This document shows, one piece after another, positions 1 to 7,357 of a stretch of DNA of 12,837 nucleotides. Under the pieces are notes generated by a model. That model saw only the letters and a list, made by a program, of their open reading frames with translations, ran no database searches and had not been told where the DNA came from. The position numbers and the translations under genes were made by a program. This DNA comes from CAZMGD01 sp964565705 (GTDB taxonomy: Bacteria > Actinomycetota > Acidimicrobiia > Acidimicrobiales > Ilumatobacteraceae): contig CAZMGD010000112.1 of assembly GCA_964565705.1 (NCBI GenBank), positions 1 to 12,837 of the forward strand, in the 5' to 3' direction. Position 1 is the stretch's first letter. Every line of letters starts with the position of its first letter.

Positions 1-612
1 GAGGGCGACGCCAACGACTACCTCGGCAAGGGGCTCTCCGGGGGCCGGCTCGTCGTGCACCCCGACCGCGACTCGACGTTCGTCGCCGAGCACAACGTCA
101 TCGCCGGCAACGTGATCGCCTATGGGGCGACCGGCGGGGAGATCTACCTGCGAGGCGTCGTCGGCGAGCGCTTCTGCGTGCGCAACTCCGGTGCGACAGC
201 GGTCGGCGAAGGCGTGGGCGCCCACGGCTGCGAGTACATGACCGGGGGCCGGGTGGTCGTGCTCGGTCCGACCGGGCGCAACTTCGCTGCCGGCATGTCG
301 GGCGGCGTGGCCTACGTGTACGACCCGAACGACGTGTTCGCCGCTCGCGTGAACTACGAACTGGTCACGCTGGAGGGTCTCGACGACGACGACGCCGGCT
401 TCCTGCACGACCAGGTGAGCGCCCACGTCGAGCACACGGGGTCCGCCGTCGGACGCGAGATCCTCGACTCCTGGCCGGTGACGCTGGCCGACTTCCGCAA
501 GGTGATGCCGCGCGACTACCGCCGGGTGCTCGACGCACTCGCCGCCGCGACGGCCGACGGCCTCGGTGAGACCGAGGCGATGGAGCGCGTGATGGAGCTG
601 AGCCGTGGGTGA
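1..612 (+). CDS. gltB: Glutamate synthase large (alpha) subunit, C-terminal fragment
   Basis: This is the 3' end of the gene; the reading frame is already open at base 1 and ends at TGA 610-612, leaving 203 residues. The fragment opens with the conserved EGDANDYLGKGLSGGR stretch and continues with the glycine-rich repeats of the GXGXG domain that ends the large subunit (GVGAHGCEYMTGGRVVVLG, then NFAAGMSGGVAYV). GltB takes ammonia from glutamine in its N-terminal amidotransferase domain and uses it to convert 2-oxoglutarate to glutamate at an FMN/Fe-S centre; those domains lie outside the window. The C-terminal domain is structural and helps connect the two active sites. The frame overlaps the gltD start by 8 bp, so the two subunits are almost certainly co-transcribed and translationally coupled. 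Identification is very secure. Confidence 0.97.
   Translation, partial: EGDANDYLGKGLSGGRLVVHPDRDSTFVAEHNVIAGNVIAYGATGGEIYLRGVVGERFCVRNSGATAVGEGVGAHGCEYMTGGRVVVLGPTGRNFAAGMSGGVAYVYDPNDVFAARVNYELVTLEGLDDDDAGFLHDQVSAHVEHTGSAVGREILDSWPVTLADFRKVMPRDYRRVLDALAAATADGLGETEAMERVMELSRG
594..597 (+). promoter_or_regulatory. Ribosome binding site for gltD
   Basis: GGAG lies 7 nt before the GTG at 605 and inside the gltB coding sequence. It supports a gltD start that overlaps the gltB stop. Confidence 0.6.
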
Positions 613-2056
613 GCCGACCGGATTCTTGAAGTGGGGTCGCGAGACTCCGACCCGCCGTCCGATCGAACTGCGCGTGCGCGACTGGCAGGAGGTCTACGAA
701 CCGTTCCCGAGCGAGCGTCTCGCGACGCAGGCCGGCCGCTGCATGGACTGCGGCATCCCGTTCTGCAACAACGGCTGCCCGCTCGGCAATCTGATCCCGG
801 ATTGGAACGACCTCGTGTACCGCGGCCACTGGCGCGACGCCATCGACCGCCTGCACGCGACGAACAACTTCCCGGAGTTCACCGGTCGCCTCTGCCCCGC
901 GCCGTGCGAGGCAGCGTGCGTGCTCGGCATCAACGCCGATCCGGTCACGATCAAGCAGGTCGAGGTGTCGATCATCGACCGGGCGTGGGACGAGGGATGG
1001 GTCACGCCGCACATCCCCGCCACCAGGACCGGCAAGCGCGTCGCCGTCATCGGGTCGGGCCCGGCCGGCCTCGCCGCCGCTCAGCAGCTGACCCGGGCCG
1101 GCCACTCGGTGGTCGTGCTGGAGCGGGCCGACCGCCTCGGTGGCCTGCTGCGCTACGGCATCCCCGAGTTCAAGATGGAGAAGCGCCACGTCGACCGCCG
1201 GCTCGAGCAGATGCGCGCCGAGGGCACCGAGTTCCGCGTCAACGCCGCGGTCGGCCGCGACGTGGACATCGACGTCCTGCTGGCCAGCCACGACGCGGTC
1301 GTCCTGGCGATGGGCGCCACCCAGTGGCGCGACCTGCCGGTGCCCGGCCGGGAGTTGAACGGCATCTACCAGGCGATGGAGTTCCTGCCACCGGCCAACC
1401 GCGTGCAGCAGGGCGACTTCGCGGTCAGCCCGATCTCGGCTGAGGGCAAGCACGTGATCATCATCGGCGGCGGTGACACCGGCGCCGACTGCCTCGGGAC
1501 CTCGCTGCGCCACGGCGCGGCGTCCGTGACGCAGCTCGAGATCATGCCTCGCCCACCCGACGAGCGGGCCACCGACAACCCCTGGCCGCAGTGGAGCATG
1601 ATCTTCCGCACGTCGTCGGCCCACGAGGAGGGCGGAGACCGGGTGTTCCAGGTCAACACCGAGCGCTTCGTCGACGACGGCGACGGCAACGTGAAGGCGT
1701 TGCGGCTGCACGAGGTCGAGTTGATCGACGGCAAGTTCACCAAGATCGAGGGCACCGACCGGGAGATCCCCGCCGACCTCGTGCTGTTGGCGATGGGCTT
1801 CACCGGGCCCGAGCGTGCACCGTGGCTGGAACAGCTCGGCGTGGAGTTCGATCCACGCGGCAACGTGGCCCGCGACGCCGAGTTCGCCTCCAACGTCGAG
1901 GGCGTGTTCGTGGCCGGCGACGCCGGGCGGGGCCAGAGCCTGATCGTCTGGGCGATCGCCGAGGGCCGCTCGTGCGCCGCCGCCGTCGACCGCTACTTGA
2001 TGGGCGACAGCCAGCTGCCCACCCCGGTCCTGTCGACCACCCGCCCCCTCGTCTGA
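605..2056 (+). CDS. gltD: Glutamate synthase small (beta) subunit, NADPH-dependent
   Basis: The protein has 483 residues, normal for GltD, and starts at GTG 605 inside the end of gltB; GGAG at 594-597 is a well-placed ribosome binding site. GltD oxidises NADPH and passes electrons through FAD and Fe-S clusters to GltB, driving glutamate formation in the cytosol. The N-terminal Fe-S region carries Cys46, 49, 54 and 58 (RCMDCGIPFCNNGCP) and Cys97, 101 and 105 (CPAPCEAAC). The FAD-binding GSGPAG motif lies at about residues 150-155. A second dinucleotide fold, GGGDTGADC at about 288-296, binds NADPH. The usual C-terminal FAD segment, GVFVAGDAGRGQSLIVWAI, is intact. No truncation or lost motif is visible. 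A long hairpin begins 8 bp after the stop and probably ends the gltBD transcript. Confidence 0.97.
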   Translation: MGEPTGFLKWGRETPTRRPIELRVRDWQEVYEPFPSERLATQAGRCMDCGIPFCNNGCPLGNLIPDWNDLVYRGHWRDAIDRLHATNNFPEFTGRLCPAPCEAACVLGINADPVTIKQVEVSIIDRAWDEGWVTPHIPATRTGKRVAVIGSGPAGLAAAQQLTRAGHSVVVLERADRLGGLLRYGIPEFKMEKRHVDRRLEQMRAEGTEFRVNAAVGRDVDIDVLLASHDAVVLAMGATQWRDLPVPGRELNGIYQAMEFLPPANRVQQGDFAVSPISAEGKHVIIIGGGDTGADCLGTSLRHGAASVTQLEIMPRPPDERATDNPWPQWSMIFRTSSAHEEGGDRVFQVNTERFVDDGDGNVKALRLHEVELIDGKFTKIEGTDREIPADLVLLAMGFTGPERAPWLEQLGVEFDPRGNVARDAEFASNVEGVFVAGDAGRGQSLIVWAIAEGRSCAAAVDRYLMGDSQLPTPVLSTTRPLV

Positions 2057-2063
2057 CCCCCAG

Positions 2064-2115
2064 CGTTCTCGGGAGCAGATCGGGTGCTCTAGCACCCGAT
2101 CTGCTCCCGAGAACG
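2064..2115 (+). terminator. 25-bp perfect inverted repeat after gltD, likely terminator
   Basis: The left arm 2064-2088 (CGTTCTCGGGAGCAGATCGG, then GTGCT) is the exact reverse complement of the right arm 2091-2115, with only CT between them. It starts 8 nt after the gltD stop, where a terminator is expected. No T-run follows, which is common in high-G+C actinobacterial terminators, so it could work in both directions. The stem is longer and more perfect than most terminators, so a palindromic repeat element or a structured RNA remains possible. Confidence 0.7.
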
Positions 2116-2126
2116 GGGTGAAACAC

Positions 2127-2132
2127 TACGAT
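2127..2132 (+). promoter_or_regulatory. Possible -10 element (TACGAT)
   Basis: TACGAT fits the actinobacterial TAnnnT -10 pattern and lies just after the gltD hairpin, 27 nt before the preferred start of the small membrane protein. No convincing -35 box is seen. If real, transcription would start near 2139-2140, which would exclude the earlier GTG at 2118 as a start. Confidence 0.3.
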
Positions 2133-2159
2133 GCTCCTCGGGGAACCTTTGGGGGTGCC

Positions 2160-2351
2160 GTGGAGCTGACGCCGGAGCTCGTCGACTGCAGATGGGCCGA
2201 GATCATCCGTCCGCTACGCCGCGCTCGTGCACGGCGCCAGGCGCTTCGGGGCACCGCGACGTGCGGGCTGACCGCGGCGCTCGTCGGCGCTGCTACCGGT
2301 GGGCTGTGGCTCCTGCTGCACGAGGTCGTCGGCTCGTTCCGACCGTGGTGA
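2160..2351 (+). CDS. Small single-pass membrane protein, unknown function
   Basis: From GTG 2160 this encodes 63 residues; a G-run at 2151-2155 could be its ribosome binding site. An in-frame GTG at 2118 would give 77 residues but directly follows the hairpin arm. The N-terminal part is strongly basic (RPLRRARARRQALR, about residues 17-30). One hydrophobic helix follows at about 35-56 (LTAALVGAATGGLWLLL), suggesting the N-terminus faces the cytosol. I recognise no family. Its TGA at 2349-2351 overlaps the GAGGAG ribosome binding site of the VOC gene, which starts 9 nt later, so the two are probably co-translated. The coding call rests on third-position G/C, the membrane helix and this tight spacing. 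Confidence 0.55.
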   Translation: MELTPELVDCRWAEIIRPLRRARARRQALRGTATCGLTAALVGAATGGLWLLLHEVVGSFRPW

Positions 2352-2355
2352 GGAG
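2350..2355 (+). promoter_or_regulatory. Ribosome binding site of the double-VOC gene
   Basis: GAGGAG lies 5 nt before ATG 2361 and overlaps the stop codon of the preceding small gene. It fixes the VOC start and links the two genes. Confidence 0.65.
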
Positions 2356-2360
2356 CTCGG

Positions 2361-3128
2361 ATGCCGACACGTGACCACTACGACGACGGGATCCCGAACT
2401 GGGTCGACCTCGCCACGGGCGACACTGCGGCCGCGCGGTCGTTCTATGGCGAGCTGTTCGGCTGGACCTACCAGGAGATCCCGATCGGCGACGGTGAGTC
2501 GTACTCGATCGCCCACATCGGCGACCTCGACGTCGCCGCGATCGGCCCGCTGGCATCGGGGGACGGCTCGCCGCGGTGGCAGATGTACGTCGCCACGTCC
2601 GACGTCGATGCCGCGACGGCACGGGTGGCGCCGGCCAGCGGCACGGTGCTCGCCGGTCCCTACGACGTCTTCGATGCCGGGCGGATGACCGTCGTCGCCG
2701 ACCCCGCCGGCGCGGTGTTCCAACTCTGGCAGGCCAACCAGCGCATCGGTGCGCGCCTCGTGAACGAACACGGCGCGTTCATGTGGTCGGAGCTGCTGAT
2801 CGAGTCTCCCGATTCCGTTGCCCCGTTCTACGAGACCGTGACCGGCTTGCGCCTGATCAGCGCCGACCCGGGCGACGGCAGCAGGTACTCGGGCTTCACG
2901 ACCGACGGCACGATGGCGACGATGGTGGCCGGCTCGATCCCGCCGCCCATGCCCGGCATGCCCGCGGCCTGGATCGTGTACTTCGGCGCCGACGACGTCG
3001 ACGCCCTCGCCGACCGCTGCGTGCTGCTCGGCGGTTCGGTGATGGCGCCGCCGATGGACATCCCCGTCGGTCGGATCGCCGTCCTGAACGATCCGCAGGG
3101 CGCGCTGTTCTGCATCTTCAAGGGCTGA
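2361..3128 (+). CDS. VOC family protein with two glyoxalase-like domains
   Basis: This 255-residue cytosolic protein contains two vicinal-oxygen-chelate (VOC) domains in tandem. Domain 1 spans about residues 10-125 (PNWVDLATGDTAAARSFYGE, closing with DPAGAVFQLWQ). Domain 2 spans about 135-255 (FMWSELLIESPDSVAPFYET, closing with NDPQGALFCIFKG). Each half shows the typical opening strand, the helix ending in a FY-x-GLFGW-type turn, and the closing 'DP-G-A-F' strand. The family includes glyoxalase I, extradiol dioxygenases and antibiotic-binding proteins. This two-domain form is often labelled hydroxylase or glyoxalase, but its substrates are mostly unknown, so I assign no reaction. It follows a small membrane protein by 9 nt and has its own good ribosome binding site. 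A 64-nt gap separates it from the esterase. Confidence 0.9.
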   Translation: MPTRDHYDDGIPNWVDLATGDTAAARSFYGELFGWTYQEIPIGDGESYSIAHIGDLDVAAIGPLASGDGSPRWQMYVATSDVDAATARVAPASGTVLAGPYDVFDAGRMTVVADPAGAVFQLWQANQRIGARLVNEHGAFMWSELLIESPDSVAPFYETVTGLRLISADPGDGSRYSGFTTDGTMATMVAGSIPPPMPGMPAAWIVYFGADDVDALADRCVLLGGSVMAPPMDIPVGRIAVLNDPQGALFCIFKG

Positions 3129-3181
3129 CTGCAGGAGCCAGAGGGTGGGATGGCACGATCGCTGCCGTCAGGAATCAGCAC

Positions 3182-3186
3182 GGAGG
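3182..3186 (+). promoter_or_regulatory. Ribosome binding site deciding the esterase start
   Basis: GGAGG lies 6 nt before GTG 3193. It selects that codon over the in-frame ATG at 3145, which would add 16 residues of non-family sequence. A CACGAT at 3154-3159 might be the -10 box of this gene, though this is weak. Confidence 0.65.
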
Positions 3187-3192
3187 TCGGTC

Positions 3193-4797
3193 GTGACGGG
3201 ATCAGCGCAGGCACCGCACACCAAGGTGCAGGGCGGCACCCTGCAGGGCGTCACGATCGAGACGCCGTCGGGCGAGGTCGCCGGGTTCCTCGGTGTGCCG
3301 TACGGCGCGCCGCCGGTCGGCCCGCTGCGCTTTCAGTCGCCCCGGCCCGCCGCGGCCTGGGAGGGGGTGCTCGTCGCCGACCGCTCGGGCCCCGCTCCGA
3401 TGCAGGCCAAGGACGGACCCTTCAGCGACTCGGTGCCCGGGCTCGGTGTCGGTGACGTCAGCGAGGACTGCCTGACCATCAACGTCTGGACGCCCGCCCC
3501 CGACGGCGGGCAGCGACCCGTGCTGGTCTGGGTGTACGGCGGTGCCTTCGTGATCGGTGGCAACGCGGTGCCCACCTACGACGGTGCTCGGCTGGCGGCG
3601 GAGCAAGGCGTCGTGGTCGTCGCCCTGAACTACCGGGTTGGAGCGTTGGGATTCCTCGACCTGCGCGAGCTCGGTGCCGACGCGATCGGCGCGACGGCGA
3701 ACAACGGCCTGCGCGACCAGATCCTCGGCCTGACCTGGGTGCGCGACAACATCGCCGCGTTCGGCGGCGACCCGACCCGGATCACCGCGTTCGGCGAGTC
3801 GGCGGGTGCGGGCTCGCTGCTGCACGTGCTCTGCGCCCCCCGTCCCGACGGCATCGTGCACCGGGCGATCCTGCAGAGCCCCGGCGTCGACTTCACCCAG
3901 AACCCGACGATCGGCGCGTCCGTCGCCCGCCGTCTGCTCGAGCGGGCGGGTGTCACCGACGCGACCGAGCTCGCCGCGCTGCCCGCCGACGCGATCATCG
4001 CCGCCCAGTCCACCGTGGCGATGGAGATGCTGATCGAGATCGGTTCGATGGTGTTCCATCCCGTCGTCGACGACGACATCGTCCGCGAGACACCGTCGGT
4101 CGGGTTCGCTGCGGGGCGAGCCAAGGACGTCGAGCTGGTGATCGGGGCGACGGTCGACGAGATGCGCCTGTTCCCCGATCCCCGCGCCGACGCGCTGAGC
4201 GTGCAGGACATGACCCGTTGGCTCCACGGTGGGCTGCGCACGCGCATGGCGGCCGAGCCGCCCGAGGGCGCGGCCGCCGCACTGCTCGCGCACTATCAGG
4301 CGCGCCACGCCGGAACCTCTCGCTCGTCGGGCTCCGACGTCTGGGCGGCGATCCAGACCGACGGGTTGATGCGGCTGCCGATCGAGCGGATCGCCGAGGC
4401 CCAGTCCGAGCACCGCGAGACGTTCATGTACCAGTTCGCCTGGCAGCCGCATCACGCGACTCGCGATGTCGGTGCGTTCCACGCGATCGACCTGCCGTTC
4501 GCGTTCGACTCGTTCGACTCGGCCAGCACGTCACAGACGTGGGGCGAGTTCCTCGGGGTCGACGAGGCTGGCCGCCGCCTCGGTCACAGGATCCGATCGG
4601 CGTGGGCGGCGTTCGCCGCGACCGGCGATCCGACCACCGACGAGACGGGCCCGTGGGCGCCCTACGACGTCCGGTCGCGCACGGCGATGGTGTTCGACAC
4701 GACGCCCGGGGCCGTCGACGACCCGCTCGGCACCGAGCGTGGCTGGTGGGACGGCCTGTGGCACCCCGACTGCGTCCCTGCTGCCGTACCGCTGTGA
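3193..4797 (+). CDS. Type B carboxylesterase (alpha/beta hydrolase)
   Basis: From GTG 3193 the protein has 534 residues, typical for type B carboxylesterases (para-nitrobenzyl-esterase and cholinesterase family). These hydrolyse carboxylic esters; the natural substrate cannot be read from sequence. The catalytic triad can be placed: nucleophile Ser203 in GESAG, Glu323 in GATVDEM, and His430 in GAFHAIDLPFAF. The spacing matches that of cholinesterases. The oxyanion-hole loop YGGAF is at 115-119. Family signatures FLGVPYGAPPVGPLRF (32-47) and EDCLTINVWTP (91-101) are present. No signal peptide is seen, so it is probably cytosolic. The start is set by GGAGG at 3182-3186. The SirB1-like gene follows after 18 bp. 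Confidence 0.93.
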   Translation: MTGSAQAPHTKVQGGTLQGVTIETPSGEVAGFLGVPYGAPPVGPLRFQSPRPAAAWEGVLVADRSGPAPMQAKDGPFSDSVPGLGVGDVSEDCLTINVWTPAPDGGQRPVLVWVYGGAFVIGGNAVPTYDGARLAAEQGVVVVALNYRVGALGFLDLRELGADAIGATANNGLRDQILGLTWVRDNIAAFGGDPTRITAFGESAGAGSLLHVLCAPRPDGIVHRAILQSPGVDFTQNPTIGASVARRLLERAGVTDATELAALPADAIIAAQSTVAMEMLIEIGSMVFHPVVDDDIVRETPSVGFAAGRAKDVELVIGATVDEMRLFPDPRADALSVQDMTRWLHGGLRTRMAAEPPEGAAAALLAHYQARHAGTSRSSGSDVWAAIQTDGLMRLPIERIAEAQSEHRETFMYQFAWQPHHATRDVGAFHAIDLPFAFDSFDSASTSQTWGEFLGVDEAGRRLGHRIRSAWAAFAATGDPTTDETGPWAPYDVRSRTAMVFDTTPGAVDDPLGTERGWWDGLWHPDCVPAAVPL

Positions 4798-4802
4798 ACC
4801 AG

Positions 4803-4808
4803 TAGGTT
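4803..4808 (+). promoter_or_regulatory. -10 element TAGGTT, leaderless-type start
   Basis: TAGGTT ends 7 nt before GTG 4816, so transcription would begin at or next to the start codon. The G-run at 4811-4815 touches the start codon and is too close for a normal ribosome binding site. The box lies in the 18-bp gap after the esterase, which suggests that the SirB1-like gene has its own promoter. Confidence 0.5.
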
Positions 4809-4815
4809 CGAGGGG

Positions 4816-5511
4816 GTGAGCGATCCGGGTTCCGCGCGTCTCGGCGACGCGCTCGCTCGGTTCGGGCGGGCCACGAGCCACCCCGTCGCCGTACGCCTGG
4901 ACGAGGCCTGGTTGTCGATGACATCGGTGCTCGTGCCGTCGCTCGACATCGAGGAATGGCGAGGCCACTTGGACGCGCTCGCCGCCGGATGCAAGGACCG
5001 GACCCGAGAGGGCGTGATGGCACACCTGTTCGGAACACAGCGGCTCCGGGGCGACACCGAGCGCTACGGCGACTGGCGCAACTCACGCATCGACCGGGTG
5101 CTCGGGGATGGGGCCGGCATCCCGATCACGCTGTCGGTCGTCGCGATCGAGGTGGCACGACGCGTGGACGTCACGCTCGTGGGCGTCGGGATGCCGGCCC
5201 ACTTCCTGATCGGTGACCCGATCGACCGGCAGTGGTTCGCCGACCCGTTCAACGCCGAGGTCGGCCTCGGTCCGGAGGACTGCCGTGCCCTGTTCCGCCG
5301 CATCACCGGCGGCAACGGTCCGTGGCGCGAGGAGTACCTGCGTCCCACGCCGCCGACCGCGATCGTGGTCCGGATGCTCAACAACCTGCGTGCCGCGTTC
5401 ACGCGCGACGGTGACCACATCCGCCTCGGCCTGGTCATGCGCATGCGCTCGATGCTGACGACCAACGACACAGCGGAGGACACCCGGCGGGCCCAGGCCG
5501 TCTTCAACTGA
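4816..5511 (+). CDS. SirB1/transglutaminase-like family protein
   Basis: This 231-residue protein matches the SirB1-type transglutaminase-like family. The core signature runs from about residue 88 (RNSRIDRVLGDGAGIPITLS) through VVAIEVARRVDVTLVGVG to MPAHFLI (His129) and FADPFN (Asp143). The C-terminal part (RPTPPTAIVVRMLNNLRAAF, about 177-195, and on to 230) is the helical, TPR-like tail usual in this family. The classical transglutaminase Cys is absent at the expected place (GIPITLS); the only Cys residues are 59 and 156. His and Asp are kept, so the protein may bind rather than catalyse, as appears usual in this subfamily. Its function is unknown. GTG 4816 is chosen because it follows a -10 box by 7 nt. 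The gene converges on the minus-strand operon. Confidence 0.85.
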   Translation: MSDPGSARLGDALARFGRATSHPVAVRLDEAWLSMTSVLVPSLDIEEWRGHLDALAAGCKDRTREGVMAHLFGTQRLRGDTERYGDWRNSRIDRVLGDGAGIPITLSVVAIEVARRVDVTLVGVGMPAHFLIGDPIDRQWFADPFNAEVGLGPEDCRALFRRITGGNGPWREEYLRPTPPTAIVVRMLNNLRAAFTRDGDHIRLGLVMRMRSMLTTNDTAEDTRRAQAVFN

Positions 5512-5523
5512 TGCCGTGTTGAT

Positions 5524-5649
5524 GGCTCGCTGCGCTCGCTGGCGGCGCCTGGGCCCGCCGAGCGGGCTCGCTTCGCTCGCTGGGTCGGCTGCGGCGCCGG
5601 TTCGTGGCCACGCTCGCTGTGTTCGGGGAGCTCGCTTCGCTCGCGAAGC
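5524..5649. repeat. Intergenic (G/A)GCTCGCTkCGCTCGC repeats and palindromes
   Basis: The 216-bp gap between two convergent genes (5512-5727) contains three near-identical copies of a short repeat: 5524-5542 (GGCTCGCTGCGCTCGCTGG), 5565-5583 (the same with T for G) and 5629-5644 (AGCTCGCTTCGCTCGC). A partial copy lies around 5609-5620. The third copy runs into a hairpin, GCTTCGC (5634-5640), TC, GCGAAGC (5643-5649). GGCGCC occurs at both 5544-5549 and 5593-5598. The open frame across the block reads as a repetitive Ser-Glu-Arg string on the minus strand, which looks like an artefact. It may be a REP-like element, possibly aiding termination from both sides. Confidence 0.6.
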
Positions 5650-5701
5650 CTCGGTGAAGCTGTCCAGGTCTCCTCGGTGTCAGAAAACTTGCTTGCTGTG
5701 A

Positions 5702-5719
5702 ACCAGGTCGGTACCTGGT
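5702..5719 (-). terminator. Possible terminator of the minus-strand operon
   Basis: ACCAGGT (5702-5708) and ACCTGGT (5713-5719) form a 7-bp stem with a 4-nt loop, 8 bp beyond the stop codon (5728-5730) of the acyl-CoA synthetase. A TTTT run on the minus strand lies about 16 nt further on, too far for a classical intrinsic terminator, so confidence is limited. Confidence 0.4.
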
Positions 5720-5727
5720 GGGTTCTG

Positions 5728-7344
5728 TCAGGTGGCCAATGCTTCGGCGGCGTCGGTGGTGAGGCGGCGGTAGTCGAGCTTGCCGTTGGGGGCGCGGCCG
5801 ATGGTTGCAACCGGAACGATGCGGCGCGGGGCCTTGTAGGAGGCGATGTGCTCCTTCACGTGGGCGATCAGCGAATCGGCATCGACGTCGGCGCCGGCAA
5901 TCGGTTCGACGAGTGCGGTGATCGACTGGCCGAAGCGCTCGTCGGGAAGCCCGACGACAGCGGCGTCGGCGACCGTGGGGTGCAGCTTGAGCACCTCCTC
6001 GACCTCCTCGGGGTACACCTTCTCGCCTCCGGTGTTGATGCACTGGCTGCCGCGACCGAGCAGGCGCAGCGTGCCGTCCGCGGCCACCTCGGCGTAGTCG
6101 CCCGGGATCGTCCAGCGCTCACCGTCGATCTCGACGAACGTGGCGGCCGACTTCTCCGGGTCCTTGTAGTAGCCGAGCGGCGCCCGCCCCTTGCGCGCCA
6201 CGCGGCCGGTCTCCCCACTGCCCGGCTTCACCTCGCGCCCGTCGTCGGCGAGCACCTTGGTCGTCGGCCCGATGCGGAAGACGGCGGTGGCGTTCGTGTC
6301 GTCGGCGGCCACCGATGCGTCGAACGTGTCGGCGGCCATGCTGATCGCCTCGCTGGACCCGAGGCTGTCCACCATGATCAGCCGCTGGTTGTGACGCAGC
6401 AGGGCCCGCTTCGTCGCCGTCGAGAACATCGCCCCGCTGGAGAGGATGAACCGCAGCGACGAGATGTCCCACCGATCCGGCTCGGCATCGAGGGCGCTGA
6501 CGATCGGCCGCCCGAACGCGTCACCGACGATCGTCATGCCGTTCACCCGCCGGGCGTCGATGGTGTCCAGCACCTCGACGGCGTCGAAGTGCCGACCCTC
6601 CATCATCACGATCGTCCCGCCGATCACGAGCCCCCACATCGCCCCGAACGCCCCGGTGCCGTGCATCAACGGTGCAGCCGGCATGTGGCGAGGCCCGGGC
6701 CGGGCGAAGCGCTGGTCGAACTCGTCCCAGCCAGGTATGGCCGGCAACGGACGCTTCGAACCCGCGTCGAGGCCGATCAACAGGTCGTCCTGCCTCCACA
6801 TCACACCCTTGGGCACGCCCGTCGTGCCGCCGGTGTAGAGCATGAACACGTCGTCGTCGGAACGTCCCCACGGCGCAACGAAGCGCTCCGACGGCGTCGC
6901 CACCGCGTCCTCGTACGGCATCGCCCAGTCCGGGCACGGATGCGTGCCGTCGTCGACCCACAACCAGAGCCGCACCGCCGGCACCCGATCGCGCAGGGCC
7001 TCGCAACGCGGGGTGAACGTGCCGTGGAACACGATCGCCTCGGCGTCGGCGTTGCCCCACAGGTAGGCGAGCTCGTCGTCGGTGTAGCGGTAGTTCGTGT
7101 TCACGGGCACGATCCCGGCCTTGAACATGGCGAACATGCTCTCGATGTACTCGGGGCAGGTGTAGAGGTATGCCGCGGTCTTCGACGCCTGGCCGAGCCC
7201 GGCGCCCACCAACGCGGCCGCGACGCCATCGGCACGGTGGTCCATGCCCGTCCACGAGATCGTGCGCGAACCCTGGATCAGTGCCGGCTCCTCGGCGAAA
7301 CGATCGGCGTTGTGCTCCCAGACGTCAGCGAAGTTCCACCCCAT
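5728..7344 (-). CDS. Acyl-CoA synthetase (AMP-binding, FadD-like)
   Basis: This 538-residue enzyme activates a carboxylic acid to its acyl-CoA through an acyl-adenylate, using ATP and CoA. It belongs to the ANL superfamily. The ATP P-loop YTGGTTGVPKG is at 170-180 and is followed by VMWRQ, a combination that resembles actinobacterial FadD19-type ligases for steroid side chains or fatty acids. Further motifs are DSLGSSEA (326-333), TIPGDYAEV with Asp416, the hinge LLGRGSQCINTGGEKVYPEE (428-447) and APNGKLDYR with catalytic Lys522. All motifs are intact. The substrate cannot be fixed from sequence. The start ATG 7342-7344 has GGAG (minus strand, 7350-7353) 5 nt upstream. It lies 13 bp after the second AI-2E gene, so it is probably last in that operon. 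A TAGCCT box at 7360-7355, overlapping the stop codon of the upstream gene, could be an internal promoter. Confidence 0.93.
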   Translation of the reverse strand: MGWNFADVWEHNADRFAEEPALIQGSRTISWTGMDHRADGVAAALVGAGLGQASKTAAYLYTCPEYIESMFAMFKAGIVPVNTNYRYTDDELAYLWGNADAEAIVFHGTFTPRCEALRDRVPAVRLWLWVDDGTHPCPDWAMPYEDAVATPSERFVAPWGRSDDDVFMLYTGGTTGVPKGVMWRQDDLLIGLDAGSKRPLPAIPGWDEFDQRFARPGPRHMPAAPLMHGTGAFGAMWGLVIGGTIVMMEGRHFDAVEVLDTIDARRVNGMTIVGDAFGRPIVSALDAEPDRWDISSLRFILSSGAMFSTATKRALLRHNQRLIMVDSLGSSEAISMAADTFDASVAADDTNATAVFRIGPTTKVLADDGREVKPGSGETGRVARKGRAPLGYYKDPEKSAATFVEIDGERWTIPGDYAEVAADGTLRLLGRGSQCINTGGEKVYPEEVEEVLKLHPTVADAAVVGLPDERFGQSITALVEPIAGADVDADSLIAHVKEHIASYKAPRRIVPVATIGRAPNGKLDYRRLTTDAAEALAT

Positions 7345-7357
7345 GGCGGCTCCGAGG

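Noticed and set aside
365..2095. A 576-codon open frame on the minus strand opposite gltB/gltD
   Set aside because: It lies opposite unmistakable gltB and gltD and is rich in Arg, Ala, His and Asp, as expected for an antisense frame in high-G+C DNA. It has no recognisable domain.
3145..3192. Upstream ATG start for the esterase at 3145
   Set aside because: The extra 16 residues (MGWHDRCRQESARRSV) do not look like the family or a signal peptide, and GGAGG is placed for GTG 3193.
3202..4482. A 426-codon open frame on the minus strand inside the esterase
   Set aside because: It is fully antisense to an esterase with an intact catalytic triad, and its composition is that of a frame shadow.
5064..5810. 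Minus-strand open frame through the repeat region, with Ser-Glu-Arg-rich peptide
   Set aside because: It overlaps the SirB1-like gene, and its low-complexity part is just the translated intergenic repeat.
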